Assembly: GCF_963678635.1 (NCBI RefSeq)
Contig: NC_087065.1
Coordinates: 52,769,858-52,829,857 of the forward strand
From: Symsagittifera roscoffensis
Lineage: Eukaryota > Xenacoelomorpha > Acoela > Convolutidae
Length of the DNA: 60,000 nt
Direction of reading: 5' to 3'
The notes under the pieces: model-generated
Told to the model about the DNA's origin: nothing
The model's database searches: none
The model's input: the letters and a program-made list of their open reading frames with translations, nothing else
Translations under genes and position numbers: made by a program
Part shown: positions 28,801-40,831 of the stretch, piece after piece
Position numbering within the stretch: position 1 is the first letter of the stretch
Layout: each line of letters opens with the position of its first letter

Positions 28801-31540
28801 GAAGTGTTATTGGAATTTCCTCCGCGCAAGCGGCTACGCCATAATTGTCATAGGGAATAATTATAGCCTCAAAAAGGCTTTTAAAAACAACCGTGTCAAT
28901 TTTTTTAAATCAAAATTTATGACCTAGCCGCTTGCGCGGGGGCTATTCCAATAATACGTTGTTTTGATAAAAAATTTAATTTCAGGTGGAGGAATTTAGA
29001 AGGAATTTTTTTGAGACAAAGAAAAGAAATATACAAATTTTGAGATAGAGCACACTTGCGAAACAGCGCGAACATAAAAAAAATTAAAGTCGAAAAAAGT
29101 GAAAAATGTGGTTAATTTTTCATTCGAAAGTACAGTTTTTGTAAATCTTATCTGCATAACAGTCTGTTTTACAAATCGAAAATGGCCCTGAAAACATAAA
29201 TGACTCTTTGTTTCTGAATTATACTGTAATTTGAAGAAAATGGCCCTAAAAACTTTTTTGCGAAGGAAGTGTTATTGGAATCTCCTCTGCGCAAGCGTCT
29301 ACGCCATAATTTTCATAGGGAATAATTATAGCCTCAAAAAGGCTTTTATACCGTGCCAATTTTTTTAAAACAAAATTTATGGCCTAGCCGCTTGCGCGGG
29401 GGATATTCCAATAATACGTTCATTTGATAAAAAAATTTAATTTCAGGTTTAGAAAGAATATTTTCGAGACAAAGAAAAGAATATACAAAATTTGAGATAG
29501 AGCACACTTGCGAAACAGCGCGAACATAAAAAAAATTATAAAGTCGAAAAAAGTGAAAAATGTGGTTAATTTTTCATTCGAAAGTACAGTTTTTGTAAAT
29601 CTTATCTGCATCACAGGCTATGTTTTACAAATCGAAAATGGCCCCGAAAACATGAATGACTCTTTGTTTCTGAATTGTACTGTAATTTGAAGAAATTGGC
29701 CCTGAAAACATTTTTGCGAAGGAAGTGTTATTGGAATCTCCTCTGCGCAAGCGTCTACGCCATAATTTTCATAGGGAATAATTATAGCCTCAAAAAGGCT
29801 TTTAAAAACAACCGTGTCAATTTTTTTAAAACAAAATTTATGGCCTAGCCGCTTGCGCGGGGGCTATTCCAATAATACGTTGTTTTGATAAAAAATTTAA
29901 TTTCAGGTTTAGAAGGAATATTTTTGAGACAAAGAAAAGAAATATACAAAATTTGAGACAGAGCACACTTGCGAAACAGCGCGAACATAAAAAAAATTAT
30001 AAAGTCGAAAAAAGTGAAAAATGTGGTTAATTTTTCATTCGAAAGTACAGTTTTTGTAAATCTTATCTGCAGAACAGTCTATGTTTTACAAATCGAAAAT
30101 GGCCCTGAAAACATAAATGACTCTTTGTTTCTGAATTATACTGTAATTTGAAGAAAATGGCCCTGAAAACATTTTTGCGAAGGAAGTGTTATTGGAATCT
30201 CCTCTGCGCAAGCGTCTACGCCATAATTTTCATAGGGAATAATTATAGCCTCAAAAAGGCTTTTAAAAACTACCGTGCCAATTTTTTTTAAACAAAATTT
30301 ATGGCCAAGCCGCTTGCGCGGGGGATATTCCAATAATACGTTCATTTGATAAAAAAATTTAATTTCAGGTTTAGAAGGAATATTTTCGAGACAAAGAAAA
30401 GAAATATACAAAATTTGAGATAGAGCACACTTGCGAAACAGCGCGAACATAAAAAAATTATAAAGTCGAAAAAAGTGAAAAATGTGGTTAATTTTTCATT
30501 CGAAAGTACAGTTTTTGTAAATCTTATCTGCATCACAGGCTATGTTTTACAAATCGAAAATGGCCCCGAAAACATGAATGACTCTTTGTTTCTGAATTGT
30601 ACTGTAATTTGAAGAAATTGGCCCTGAAAACATTTTTGCGAAGGAAGTGTTATTGGAATCTCCTCTGCGCAAGCGTCTACGCCATAATTTTCATAGGGAA
30701 TAATTATAGCCTCAAAAAGGCTTTTAAAAACAACCGTGTCAATTTTTTTAAAACAAAATTTATGGCCTAGCCGCTTGCGCGGGGGCTATTCCAATAATAC
30801 GTTGTTTTGATAAAAAATGTAGTTTCAGGTTTAGAAGGAATATTTTTGAGACAAAGAAAAGAAATATACAAAATTTGAGATAGAGCACACTTGCGAAACA
30901 GCGCGAACATAAAAAAATTATAAAGTCGAAAAAAGTGAAAAATGTGGTTAATTTTTCATTCGAAAGTACAGTTTTTGTAAATCTTATCTGCATAACAGTC
31001 TATGTTTTACAAATCGAAAATGGCCCTGAAAACATAAATGACTCTTTGTTTCTGAATTATACTGTAATTTGAAGAAAATGGCCCTGAAAACATTTTTGCG
31101 AAGGAAGTGTTATTGGAATCTCCTCTGCGCAAGCGTCTACGCCATAATTTTCATAGGGAATAATTATAGCCTCAAAAAGGCTTTTAAAAACTACCGTGCC
31201 AATTTTTTTTAAACAAAATTTATGGCCTAGCCGCTTGCGCGGGGGATATTCCAATAATACGTTCATTTGATAAAAAAATTTAATTTCAGGTTTAGAAGGA
31301 ATATTTTTGAGACAAAGAAAAGAAATATACAAAATTTGAAATAGAGCACACTTGCGAAACAGCGCGAACATAAAAAAAATTATAAAGTCGAAAAAAGTGA
31401 AAAATGTGGTTAATTTTTCATTCGAAAGTACAGTTTTTGTAAATCTTATCTGCATCACAGGCTATGTTTTACACTCGAAAATGGCCCCGAAAACATAAAT
31501 GACTCTTTGTTTCTGAATTATACTGTAATTTGAAGAATTC
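28790..31540. repeat. Six-copy tandem array of a ~460-bp unit with an internal hairpin
   Basis: The anchor GTGTTATTGGAAT recurs at 28,804, 29,269, 29,725, 30,186, 30,647 and 31,107, giving periods of 465, 456, 461, 461 and 460. In each unit about 45 bases around GCGCAAGCGTCTACGCC are answered about 90 bases later by the inverted GGCCTAGCCGCTTGCGCGG and CCAATAATAC, forming a hairpin of about 180 bases with imperfect arms. The unit otherwise has short AT-rich chance frames (about 60-130 codons, both strands). Units alternate between two slightly different versions. The array looks like a foldback/MITE element amplified in tandem. Confidence 0.85.
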
Positions 31541-32790
31541 GTAGGTCTCGTTCTGCTGGACCTCTCTGTTGGAATTACTGCAACATAAAAATTTTGAGCA
31601 TATTAGCTTTTGAAATATCAGTCTTGTGTTTAAATTGCTTTATATGATGGTTGTATTTTTACCAACTCAATTTTTTAAATTTTGATTAACCTTGTATTAT
31701 TAGATAAATTTCTGCTTATTTTATATCGACTTAAAGGCTTCATATTGCGTCGTTTTATGTGTTTTGAGGTCGTTGAGGACAAACATTTTTTATTAGTTAA
31801 ATCTGCTCAGCTTTTTTTGGCTTTGTTACTGCTGTATGTTTTCTTCTTATGTCAATTTGACATTAAATTTTTTATTCATTTGATAGATTTCGTTTTTTCG
31901 ATCTTAAAAACTTTTTGATTTGCAGGTGATTCGAAATTCAGCTTCGTCGCGGTGTTTTAGTTTAAAGTTCGTGATAGCGGAAAAAAATTGCCGTATGATT
32001 CACTTTTTTCTCTGCGATTATGACCCACTTTTATTTCCCTATGAAAAGTTTTACCTGTTGATCCAGTTGTCTCAAATTGGGTTAACTCAATCAAAATTTT
32101 ATAAATTATAAATTGTTTTAAAAATTCTAAGAGCTTTAAGGGTCTTTTTTCTCGGAACATGTTTTTTCCAGTTCATTTGTTTTTCTGTTTACTTACGTTC
32201 AATGAGTCTTTTTCATTTGTCTATGTGGCTCTTAGAGGAAAAAGCTGTAGTTATCAAAACAGTAGTATCAAAAATAGAAATCTTAAAATAGAGCTCAATT
32301 ACTTCAGAGGAAGTAATTGAGCTTTTTTGAGTTTTCTATTTTTTTATCTGAGATTTTTTCCAAGCAGTATAAGAATTGTTTTCATTGTGCGTTTGAGTTT
32401 TCCTTTTGTTCATTCGAAAGCAATGACTAAACACTTGTGTTAGTTTTGCCTGGGTTTCCATAGTATGCTCTTTAGCTCATGTTCTTTCCAGAGTTTGATC
32501 AATTTTATTGTGAAAGTTGTATTTTTGAAGGTAGTCGATGAGACTTGTAGGTGGAGGATTTTTGCAAAATATCTCGTAAAATGAACATTTTAAACAACAA
32601 AAACTTTAAAACATGATTTCATCTCTCATCTGTCTGTTTTCATCAGCTGTTTTTGAAAAGATTTAACGATTGAAAAATTTTTCAACGCAATTTATGATGC
32701 TAGGTGTCGTTTCTTTATGATATGGTTTTCTTCATTCCCATTTCAGCCTCCGCAAAAATAATTGGCATAGAATGGTACATACGCCCCAAA
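31541..32790. other. Intergenic sequence
   Basis: AT-rich, with composite-repeat blocks such as GATCCAGTTGTCTCAAATTGGG (about 32,060) and no coding pattern. A perfect 14-base inverted repeat, AGCTCAATTACTTC agag GAAGTAATTGAGCT, lies at about 32,293-32,324 followed by a T run. Confidence 0.4.
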
Positions 32791-32799
32791 TTATTTCCC

Positions 32800-33000
32800 T
32801 ACTCGGACCAAGCTAACATCCTCCCCCCTATACACGTTTAGGGGAGAGGATGTTAATTTGGTTCAAAGTTGGGAATTTTCAGCCAATCAGAATCGAGCAT
32901 TTTACATGCAGAGCATTTCAAACTTAATTTTAATTAAGCGCTGTGGTGGAGGATCTTAACTTGGTCTATTTGGGGGGAGGATGTTAACTTGATCGCGCTA
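32800..33000. repeat. Small palindromic element around GAGGATGTTAA
   Basis: CTAACATCCTCCCCCC and GGGGAGAGGATGTTAA form an inverted repeat at about 32,805-32,863, and two further direct copies of GAGGAT(G/C)TTAACTTG follow by 32,995. It is a MITE-like remnant without coding capacity. Confidence 0.55.
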
Positions 33001-33494
33001 CTCGAGAATAAATATTTTTTTGTTTCTGTGAGAAAAAATAACTAATGGAAATAATTCAATTTCGCAAAGAATTATTCCCATTTTTGCAAAGTTCTACTTT
33101 TTGAAATTACTTTGTTGCTCATGACCGATCTTAAAATAGGGTAATTCACAGACTTACTACACGCTAACGCGTAATGGAACGGCAGAGAAATAGGCAAGCA
33201 GATTAGCGAACAGTTTCTTTACTTTTCACTATACTAGGAGTACGAGTCCATTTTTATTGGCCCAGGAGACCCGGTTCCGCAAAAATAATTTTGGAATTAT
33301 TGCTGCAATAATTGAATACCGGTCCATAATTATTGTTCGGACTTTCGGAGAAAACGGAATATTTATGCTCGGTGTAGTTTTCTTATTCAGTCAATTTTCG
33401 CCGATCAAAATATTTTTCAACAAAAAATTTTTTATACCCCATTGAAGATATCGACTTCCTGAGTTCAAATGTAAAAAGATATTTTACTTCCAAT

Positions 33495-33840
33495 CCAATT
33501 ATTATTTGTAAAGTTCTGGGGGTTTGAAAATTGCCAAATTGGCCATGTTCTGGGCTAAATTATGCGCGCTTTGAAGAATTCATTCATAATGCTGAGAGCG
33601 TAACGCGAATTATTTATGCGTGGCGAATTATCCCGCACAACAAAATCGTTCCAATTTGAACTGAGACTGGCTTATTGGTGGTAGTAATTTCGTACGACTA
33701 AAAAAAATCTTTGATATGGTCCAAAATTTCAATATTTTTCAATAGGTTTTCAATATTTTTTTTTCTCAAAAACTATTCGTTATGAAATAAGGGTAGTCGC
33801 GACATTCAGGGCTTTGCAGTCTTGTTTCAATAACTTGTAA
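33495..33840. repeat. Dispersed repeat, copy 2 (first copy at about 10,850)
   Basis: Same orientation and block order as 10,850-11,150, with diverged spacing. Shared blocks include GAAAATTGCCAAATT, GCTGAGAGCGTAAC and CAGGGCTTTGC. Confidence 0.7.
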
Positions 33841-36800
33841 ATAAATTATTTTCTCTAATATTTTATCTAAACTAAATTATTTATCAAAAATTATTTCAAT
33901 AAAATTGTTTTAGTGGATGCTCTGGCCATGGATTGAAATGTAAAGTTTGCGTGAGGGTTGCATGTAGAGAACTTTCATTATTCTTATTCTCGATAAAATA
34001 TTTCCGGTACTAAATAATTTGGGGTGGCCAGTCAATAAGCAGAATGGTCTAAGAGCAGAATGGGTCCAAGAGCAGAAAAACAGAAAAATATCATTTTTAT
34101 TAGCTAATCTGTGAATTAATTATCAGAAATGTCAATAATACCAAAGCAATGAACATTTTATGCATAATTGAGTCAATTAATCAAGAATTTTTTTGAAACG
34201 TGTAATCAAAAAACTTAATGAAATTAGTCAATTCATGCATAATTTTTTTTCGTTTTCTAGGTAGTTTTTGACAATTCTAATAATTGTTTTGTCAATTAGT
34301 ACGTTTAAACCAATATAAGTCAATATTTTTCTGTTTTTCTCATCTTGGACCCATTCTGCACTTGGACCATTCTGCTTATTGCTCCGCCTCCATAATTTGG
34401 TTTCTTGGGGATTTTTCTGCAACGAGATAATGTTTCCATTTTTAATCTGCTCACCTGTCTTCTTTTTTCTTCCCCCTTGCTACGTCTCGACCAGTCATTT
34501 TTGAGGAAAAATTCCAAACAGGTGGTTTTGATTTATCAGAAGATGTGCGAAGCTTGGTGTCTCAAGTTAATCTTTTTCAAATATTTGTCTCATAAAATAT
34601 TCTTAAAATTGAAAAGGCTGATAAAGCTATTTTCAACATTTTTTGTTTTCCTTGAGTTTTTGTTTTCGTTGAGCATTTTCCGACCGTTTATGGGCTATGT
34701 TTTTTATTTCGAGCTAATTGACAGCTGCCCTAAGAACTACCAAGCTTTTGAAAAAAATTGAACATAGTCTGTCTTAAAGATCAGTCTATTTCGACCGAAT
34801 TCAAATCACAGGTTATGAAGCATGAATTTAACGGATCAAGTAAATCAAGATGTTCATCTTTCTTTATTCTCATTTGCATCCACTCATTGTGCCGCGTAGA
34901 CGAAGTCGAGGGAAAGCTAGGAAACCTCACAGAGCTCGTAGATGATCGAGTGTGGTAACATTGATCGCTTTTGTCTTAAGTCCATATCAAGTCTGTATCA
35001 AGTTTGTAACTTTGTCTTAAATTTGTATCAAATAGTAGGTGCAGTGTAATTAATTTCGCGATTAACAAGATTATTCGGCGCAGATTTAACGATGTGCCTA
35101 GACGAATGCAAGTTTGTGATACGAGCTCTTTAGCCTTTCGATAAGCAAGGGTATTGCAATCGGGTACTAGACTTTTTCCCGTAAATAACTTTAGGCACAG
35201 AATCGCCAAGTGTGTAGTAATGATAAATTTCAGACATGCTCAATTTCAAACATGGTCAGTTTCTTGAAAATTCAAATAAAACTACCTTCATTTAAAAAAG
35301 TTAATAGGTGTAGTCCGTTTCCGGTGTTAGTTTGTTCTCAAATAATTTTCTTGAAAACACGTTGATTTTTTTTCGGATTCATGGTTTTCGGCCTAGTTTT
35401 CCTCGGTTCATTTCGTGTTTTTTTAATAATGAAATTTGTTTTGTTTGGTATTGGTTTTGTCGGGTTTTTTGTTCAGCATGGATTTTATTTTGATATTGAA
35501 TGTTTGTTACTCCTGTTGAAAGTTTAAATCTTGTCATTTTACCAAGTCTGATTTTAAATAATTTTTTTATATAGTTTATTTTTTCGGTTAAACGGTTTCA
35601 GCTTAAATTTTATGGCATATTGAATTCATATTGCGTTGTTTCGACGGTAAAATTCCTGTTCGACAAAATGAGGTATTTTTATACTTGCGAGAGCAAGTGT
35701 CTTGAAATCGAGGACAAGACTTTTTCCAGTATACAACTTTCAAATTTTTATTTTTCTTCAAATTGCTTTTTATTGAACCTTCACAACCTCTAGGTTCCTT
35801 TCCACTTGAACTAGAGTTAACGCCGTTGCTTTTGTACCCTAAGATCTGGGAATTGAAAAAAAAAGTCGTTAAAAATTGAATTGTTGGACTTCCGTTAAAT
35901 CTTGTTCGTCCTGTAGGCAAATTTCAATGCTAGTGCAAGTGTTGCTTTTTGAGTAGGTTCACGGTGGTGGACTTAAAACTTATTATTTTTTTTAAAAATC
36001 AATTAGTTTTTTTGGCTCAGCAGGTGTCTGCTCAAAGATTGTCGGCTTAGTTGCCGCATCACTGATTTTTTTTTGTGCTGTAGGCAGCTTCCTCTGTTCA
36101 AGGTGTAAGTGTTGTTCATTCTAGTCTCAGGTGGGACTTGACTTAAAACTGTAATGATTTTTTTAATGAAATCATACTTTTCTGCTCAACTTGTGTCTGC
36201 TCAAAAATTGCCGGCTTTATTTTTATTTCTTCTGTTAAGTTTTATTTCGTTGCTAATTTAATTTTCAAATTTCTGTTTTCTTTTTCTGTTTTCCAAGTTG
36301 TGCTTTTTTCGGCTTATGTTTTTAGTTTGTGTTTAATTGCAAGTGGTGCAAAGCTCCGCTTCGCCTCTGTGTCGGATTTTTTTTTGCTGAATTTAAAAAA
36401 GTTGATCGAATATTTTTGACTGTTTTTTTTTGAGTTTTTCAATTCGTCTATCATTTCGATCTTTGTTCCCAGGTAAATATGAGTAGAGTCCTTCATCTTG
36501 AATCTTGGGATTAGCATGGATCTTGCTCCTTGTGCTATACTTTGGTCGTTAAAAACTTCGTCACCTAATTTCACGTGAGGAGATATCATGTATCAAGTAC
36601 ATGTATTTATTATTAATATTAGCTCCCGGTCCTGCTCAAGCCCCCGGTCCTGCTGAATAATAAGTTCAAATCTAATGTAGCACTGTACCTTTTTTGCAAA
36701 CTGGAAGTTTGTTGCTTAATAAAACCCTATGTTCGGACTTTTGCTTGTCGGCTTAGTTACCGTAGCAGTTTGTTTTCTTGAAGATTTAGCTGCTTTTACC

Positions 36801-37320
36801 TTTAAAGAATGAAAATGGGTTTTAATGGTGCAGGTAATTCAGATCCAATATTTTGTCGAGTTCAAGGGCAAGAATTGGCTCTTTTTTGGCCTAATTGGTC
36901 TAGCTTTTGTTCAAATGGCTTAGTCTCCTCATGTTGCGGTGTTTGAAGGACGAAATTACAATTTTGTGTGCTTCGGAGGTGTAAGAAATTCCAATTTTAC
37001 GTTTTTATTGTTCAAGATGAGAATAATTGTGTAAAGACCTTTCGAATGCCGCATGAATGCAATTTTTGGTTCAACAGGTTCAAATTAAATAATTTGGGCT
37101 AAGGAAAGTTTTTTTCAGGCAAATTTTAGAAAGTTTTGAAGGTGTAGCTTTTCACTACTTTTTTCAGCTTAGTGGCTTTCGGTCTTCTGCCTAGCTTACT
37201 GTGCAATGTTTGAGAGCGCAGAATTGCTTCAGACCGGGACGTTAAACGTTAATACAAAAATGATCTAGTTCCTTGAAGAAATCTATAGAGCCAAAAGTAT
37301 GACCCTAAGTAATGATTTAC
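33840..37320. other. Intergenic sequence with decayed composite-repeat copies
   Basis: A direct/inverted AGCAGAATGG-type motif occurs at about 34,040 and 34,360. At 35,110-35,200 and 35,680-36,120 lie composite-repeat blocks (GGGTATTGCAATCGGG, GTGTCTGCTCAAAGATTGTC), including a decayed tRNA-like part at about 35,800. The hairpin motif GCAAAGCTCCGCTTCGC is at about 36,349-36,365. I see no coding pattern. Confidence 0.45.
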
Positions 37321-37321
37321 G

Positions 37322-38000
37322 TGCGTTTTGCTTGATCTTGAATATGTATATGATCCAGTATTGCATGACATTTTGAACAAAAGCGCATTTTCCTGGAGCG
37401 CAATAGCAGCTCCTTAAATCAACGGAAACTAAATTGGTGAAGACGTATCAGAAGCATTAGAGGTACAGAGTGGCGCTCCTTGGAGCTCTCTATTGGGACC
37501 ACTGGTGTTTATTATTTTACATAACTGTTATGAACGCTCAGTAGAAAATCATTCCAACCAAGCAGAGGTCTTTTCAGTAGGATTTGGATAAGCTACTTGG
37601 ATGCTGTGATTACAATCATATTAGCCTCAAAATGTGTGGCAGTTTGTTTTGACGGAAAAATACAAGACAAGCGTCATAAAATAAGGTTAAATTGCTCTTT
37701 TTTATTATTGAAAACGTGTAATAAAACAAAATTAACAAATGCTGGATGTCTGCTAGCAGCAACTTTACCGAACGAATGACATACAGATATATGGTACATA
37801 TGCAAACAATGCAACCGTCTACAGAAACTCATAGAAAGCTGACACAGAAAAGCGAAAGATCTAGGGTCATTTCGCTGAAGATTTTTACTGCTATTACTAC
37901 TAAAAAAGCAATTTTATGAACAAAATTTCGATGCAATTTTTATATCTTGGTCAACGAAATTCTATCTTAATAATCCTTTCCCAAAAGTAAATTTAAAACT
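37322..38000 (+). pseudogene. LINE reverse-transcriptase remnant, tandem copy 1
   Basis: With stops and shifts, the + strand reads YDPVLHDILNK, then GEDVSEALEV and SGAPWSSLLGPLVF (37,463-37,520). The last corresponds to the conserved reverse-transcriptase block G-x-P-Q-G-S-x-L-G-P-L-x-F. No intact frame remains and the catalytic YADD block is not recognisable. It is part of a 1.57-kb tandem duplication. Confidence 0.6.
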
Positions 38001-38888
38001 ATGTTAAAGTTCTTAGAACTCACGAGGCTATGAAAAACTTTGGTCTGATCCACCCTGAAAGAAAGCCTTTTATAGTGCAAACTTGGGCGATCTATCCGTT
38101 TTATAAGCAATCTCTCTGTTATCTATCTATCGATTGTATTTTTTACACGTTTTTTAAAAAAAACTTTTAAAAAAAAGTGTCGACGCACTGGTGGGATTAC
38201 GTCAAGTTACTACCAGTAGTCACAGATGTGGCCTCCTTCCTTATATTTTTGCTGAAATCGGTTAAGTTATCTAAAATTACGTTTTTTGATGTCTTAAAAA
38301 TTCTCATTAAACTAAGACTTAAACTAAGAAAAAAGTCGTTTGTTTTCAAATTAATTACGCTGGATTGATGGCAGCAAACGTACGGTCTAATGATTTTTAG
38401 TGATATTGGCATGGAAATGGCTTCATATGGAAAAGGCAGTTGTGTGCTGTCGGCCATTTTATGGTTTTTTTCTGAATTCAAAATACGAAGGTCTGAAACC
38501 CAGTAGTTTTGGAGATTTGACCATTTTAATTTTAAAAGACTTTTTAAGTTGAATTAGCTCAGTTTTAAAATCAAAAGCGTTCTTGGGTGCCCTCGTCATT
38601 TGTTTCGGTTGCGTTCCGTTGGTTTTTTATTATTAATTATCTGGTAGCAGTTTTCACGTTTACTAATCTGTTAGTATTATTTAATTGACTAAGATATTTC
38701 CAGAAATGCTTAGACTAAGCTTACATAATTAAGAGTTATCGCATTCTGTACATATTTTAATTACAGTCTATATTTAATTATCTATGCTGTACAATAGGTT
38801 TATTCATTACTGCTTACCTGCTGATTTTCATCTAGCATCGGACCTGAAAATTGTTTCAGGTTTTTAAATCATGACTATGGCGGGTTCA

Positions 38889-39600
38889 CGTTTTGCTTGA
38901 TCTTGAATATGTATATGATCCAGTTTTGCATGAAATTTTGAACAAAAGCTCAATTTCCTGAAAATACTTAGCAGTTCTTTAAATCAACGGAAACTAAATC
39001 GGTGAAGACGTATCAGAGTAGTTAGAGGTTCATAATGGCGCTCCTTCGAGCTCTCGTTTGGGGCCACTGATGTTTATTCTATACAAAAACATTATCAACG
39101 CTAGCTAAAAGTTCATTCAGACCAACCAGTGGTTGTTTCAGTAGAATTTGGATAAGCTTCTTGGATGCTGTGATTACAATCATTTTAGCCTCAAAATAAG
39201 TGGCAGTTCGTTTTGACGGAAAAATGCAAGACGAGCGTCATAAAATACGATTAAATTGCTCTTTTTTGTTATTGAAAACGTGTAATAAAACAAAATTAAC
39301 AAACACTGGATTTTTGATAACAGCAACTTTACTGAACGAATGACATGCAGATTTATGATACATATGCAATCAGTGCAACCGTCTGCAGAAACTCATGGAA
39401 AGCTGACACAGAAAAGCGAAAGATCTAGGGTCATTCTGCTGAAGTTTTCCACTGCTATTACAACTAAAGAGCAATTTTATGAAACAAAATGTCGATGCAA
39501 TTTTTATTTATATCTTGGTCAACGAAATTCTATCTTAATATTCCTGTCCCAAAAGTATATAATACAAAACTATATTGAAGTTCTTAGTACTCACCAGGGT
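38889..39600 (+). pseudogene. LINE reverse-transcriptase remnant, tandem copy 2
   Basis: This is the duplicate of 37,322 onward. Here the block reads VHNGAPSSSRLGPLMF followed by ILYKNIIN (39,028-39,102), closer to the LINE consensus than copy 1. It is interrupted by stops, and no full-length element surrounds it. Confidence 0.65.
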
Positions 39601-40831
39601 TTGAAAACTTTGATCTGTTGCACCCTTAAAGAAAGCCTTTCATAGCGCTAACTTGAGCGATCTATCCGTTTTATAATCAATCTATCTGTTATCTATCTAT
39701 CTGTTGTATTTTTTTATATATTTTATTTAAAAAAATTAAATAATAAAAAAATAATAATTAAATTTTTTTTATAATAAAAAAAATTTTGCTTAAATTGGTT
39801 AAGTTTTCTAAAATTACGTTCTTTTGATGTCTTAAAAATTCTCATCAAACTAAGACTCAAACTTCTAGTTTAAAAAGAGCCTTAAAGTTGTAATTGCTCA
39901 GTTTTGAAATCATAAGCGTTGTTGGTTAGCCTCGTCATTTTCTTCAGTTCCTTTCTTTTGGTTGTTGTTCATATACTTTTTCTATGAGCAGTTTTCACGT
40001 TTACTAATCTGTTAGAAGCACTGAAGGTGCGACACACGTTTGTATCATTTAATTGAGTAAGGTATTACCAGCAATGGCTTAGACTAAGCTAACTTAATTA
40101 AGAATTATTCACTTTCTGTACGTATTTTAGTTAGTCTATATTTAAGTATCTATGACGTACAATAGGTTTAATAATCACCGCTTACCTGCTGATTTTCATC
40201 TAGCATCGGACTTGAAACCTATCTCAGAATTTGAAAATCCTAATTTTGGCGGGTTTACTTTAAATTACTTCTTGGGTTTGCCGATTTGGCGTCAAAATTG
40301 ACAGCTTGGATCATATCTGTTTTCCAATTTTGACGTTTTTTTTCAAAAAAAAAACTTCGATTGATTGCTCAAAAAGTTTTCACGGAGTTCAATTTTGAAT
40401 AGTTGAATGTTTTGAAAGCCTTAAGTTTTTGAGTAGGTATGCTTGATCAGACGAGCAAAGCTTGTGTGATAGTATGAACTCTCTTTTTTCCAAACTAAGT
40501 CGCCAATTTAGAGTTAATTTTGGAAGTGTTCGTTTATTGCAGTATGTGCATAAGATCAATAACCAGCTATTAAGTACAGCCAGTGCTAAGGATATTAACA
40601 CAGACTACTATATTACAAATAACACTTTAGCTTCAAGGCATCGTGAATCTGTCGCGTAGAGGTTGGGAAGGAAACTGGTAACAAAATAAGAGGGTTCGAA
40701 ACTGGACAGGGTCGGATGTTTTTTTAATGAAATTTTTGGTATAGTAATTGAAATGCATCCGCTTTATAAATTGAGGCTTGTTTGTGTATTTTTTTCATAT
40801 TGACTGGTACTGCTAATGTGCCGTAATTGCC

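Larger units (their letters stand above)
37322..40240. repeat. Diverged tandem duplication of ~1.4-1.57 kb
   Basis: Blocks from TTTGCTTGATCTTGAATATG (37,327 and 38,894) to TTTTCATCTAGCATCGGAC (about 38,826 and 40,194) recur in order at an offset of about 1,370-1,570 bases, many substitutions and indels apart. The unit includes the reverse-transcriptase remnant and a (TCTA)n stretch. Confidence 0.75.

Noticed and set aside
29508-31458. Repeated 60-130-codon frames in the 460-bp array on both strands
   Set aside because: They arise simply from repetition of an AT-rich unit with inverted symmetry. Indels between units break them, and no coding constraint is visible.
32293-32330. Rho-independent terminator-like hairpin with T run
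   Set aside because: Perfect 14-base stem, but there is no bacterial gene context and the stem is AT-rich. Treated as an inverted repeat only.
34405-34958. 118- and 66-codon frames as a small gene
   Set aside because: Composition is T-rich and hydrophobic by base bias, with no conserved motif, splice support or initiation context.
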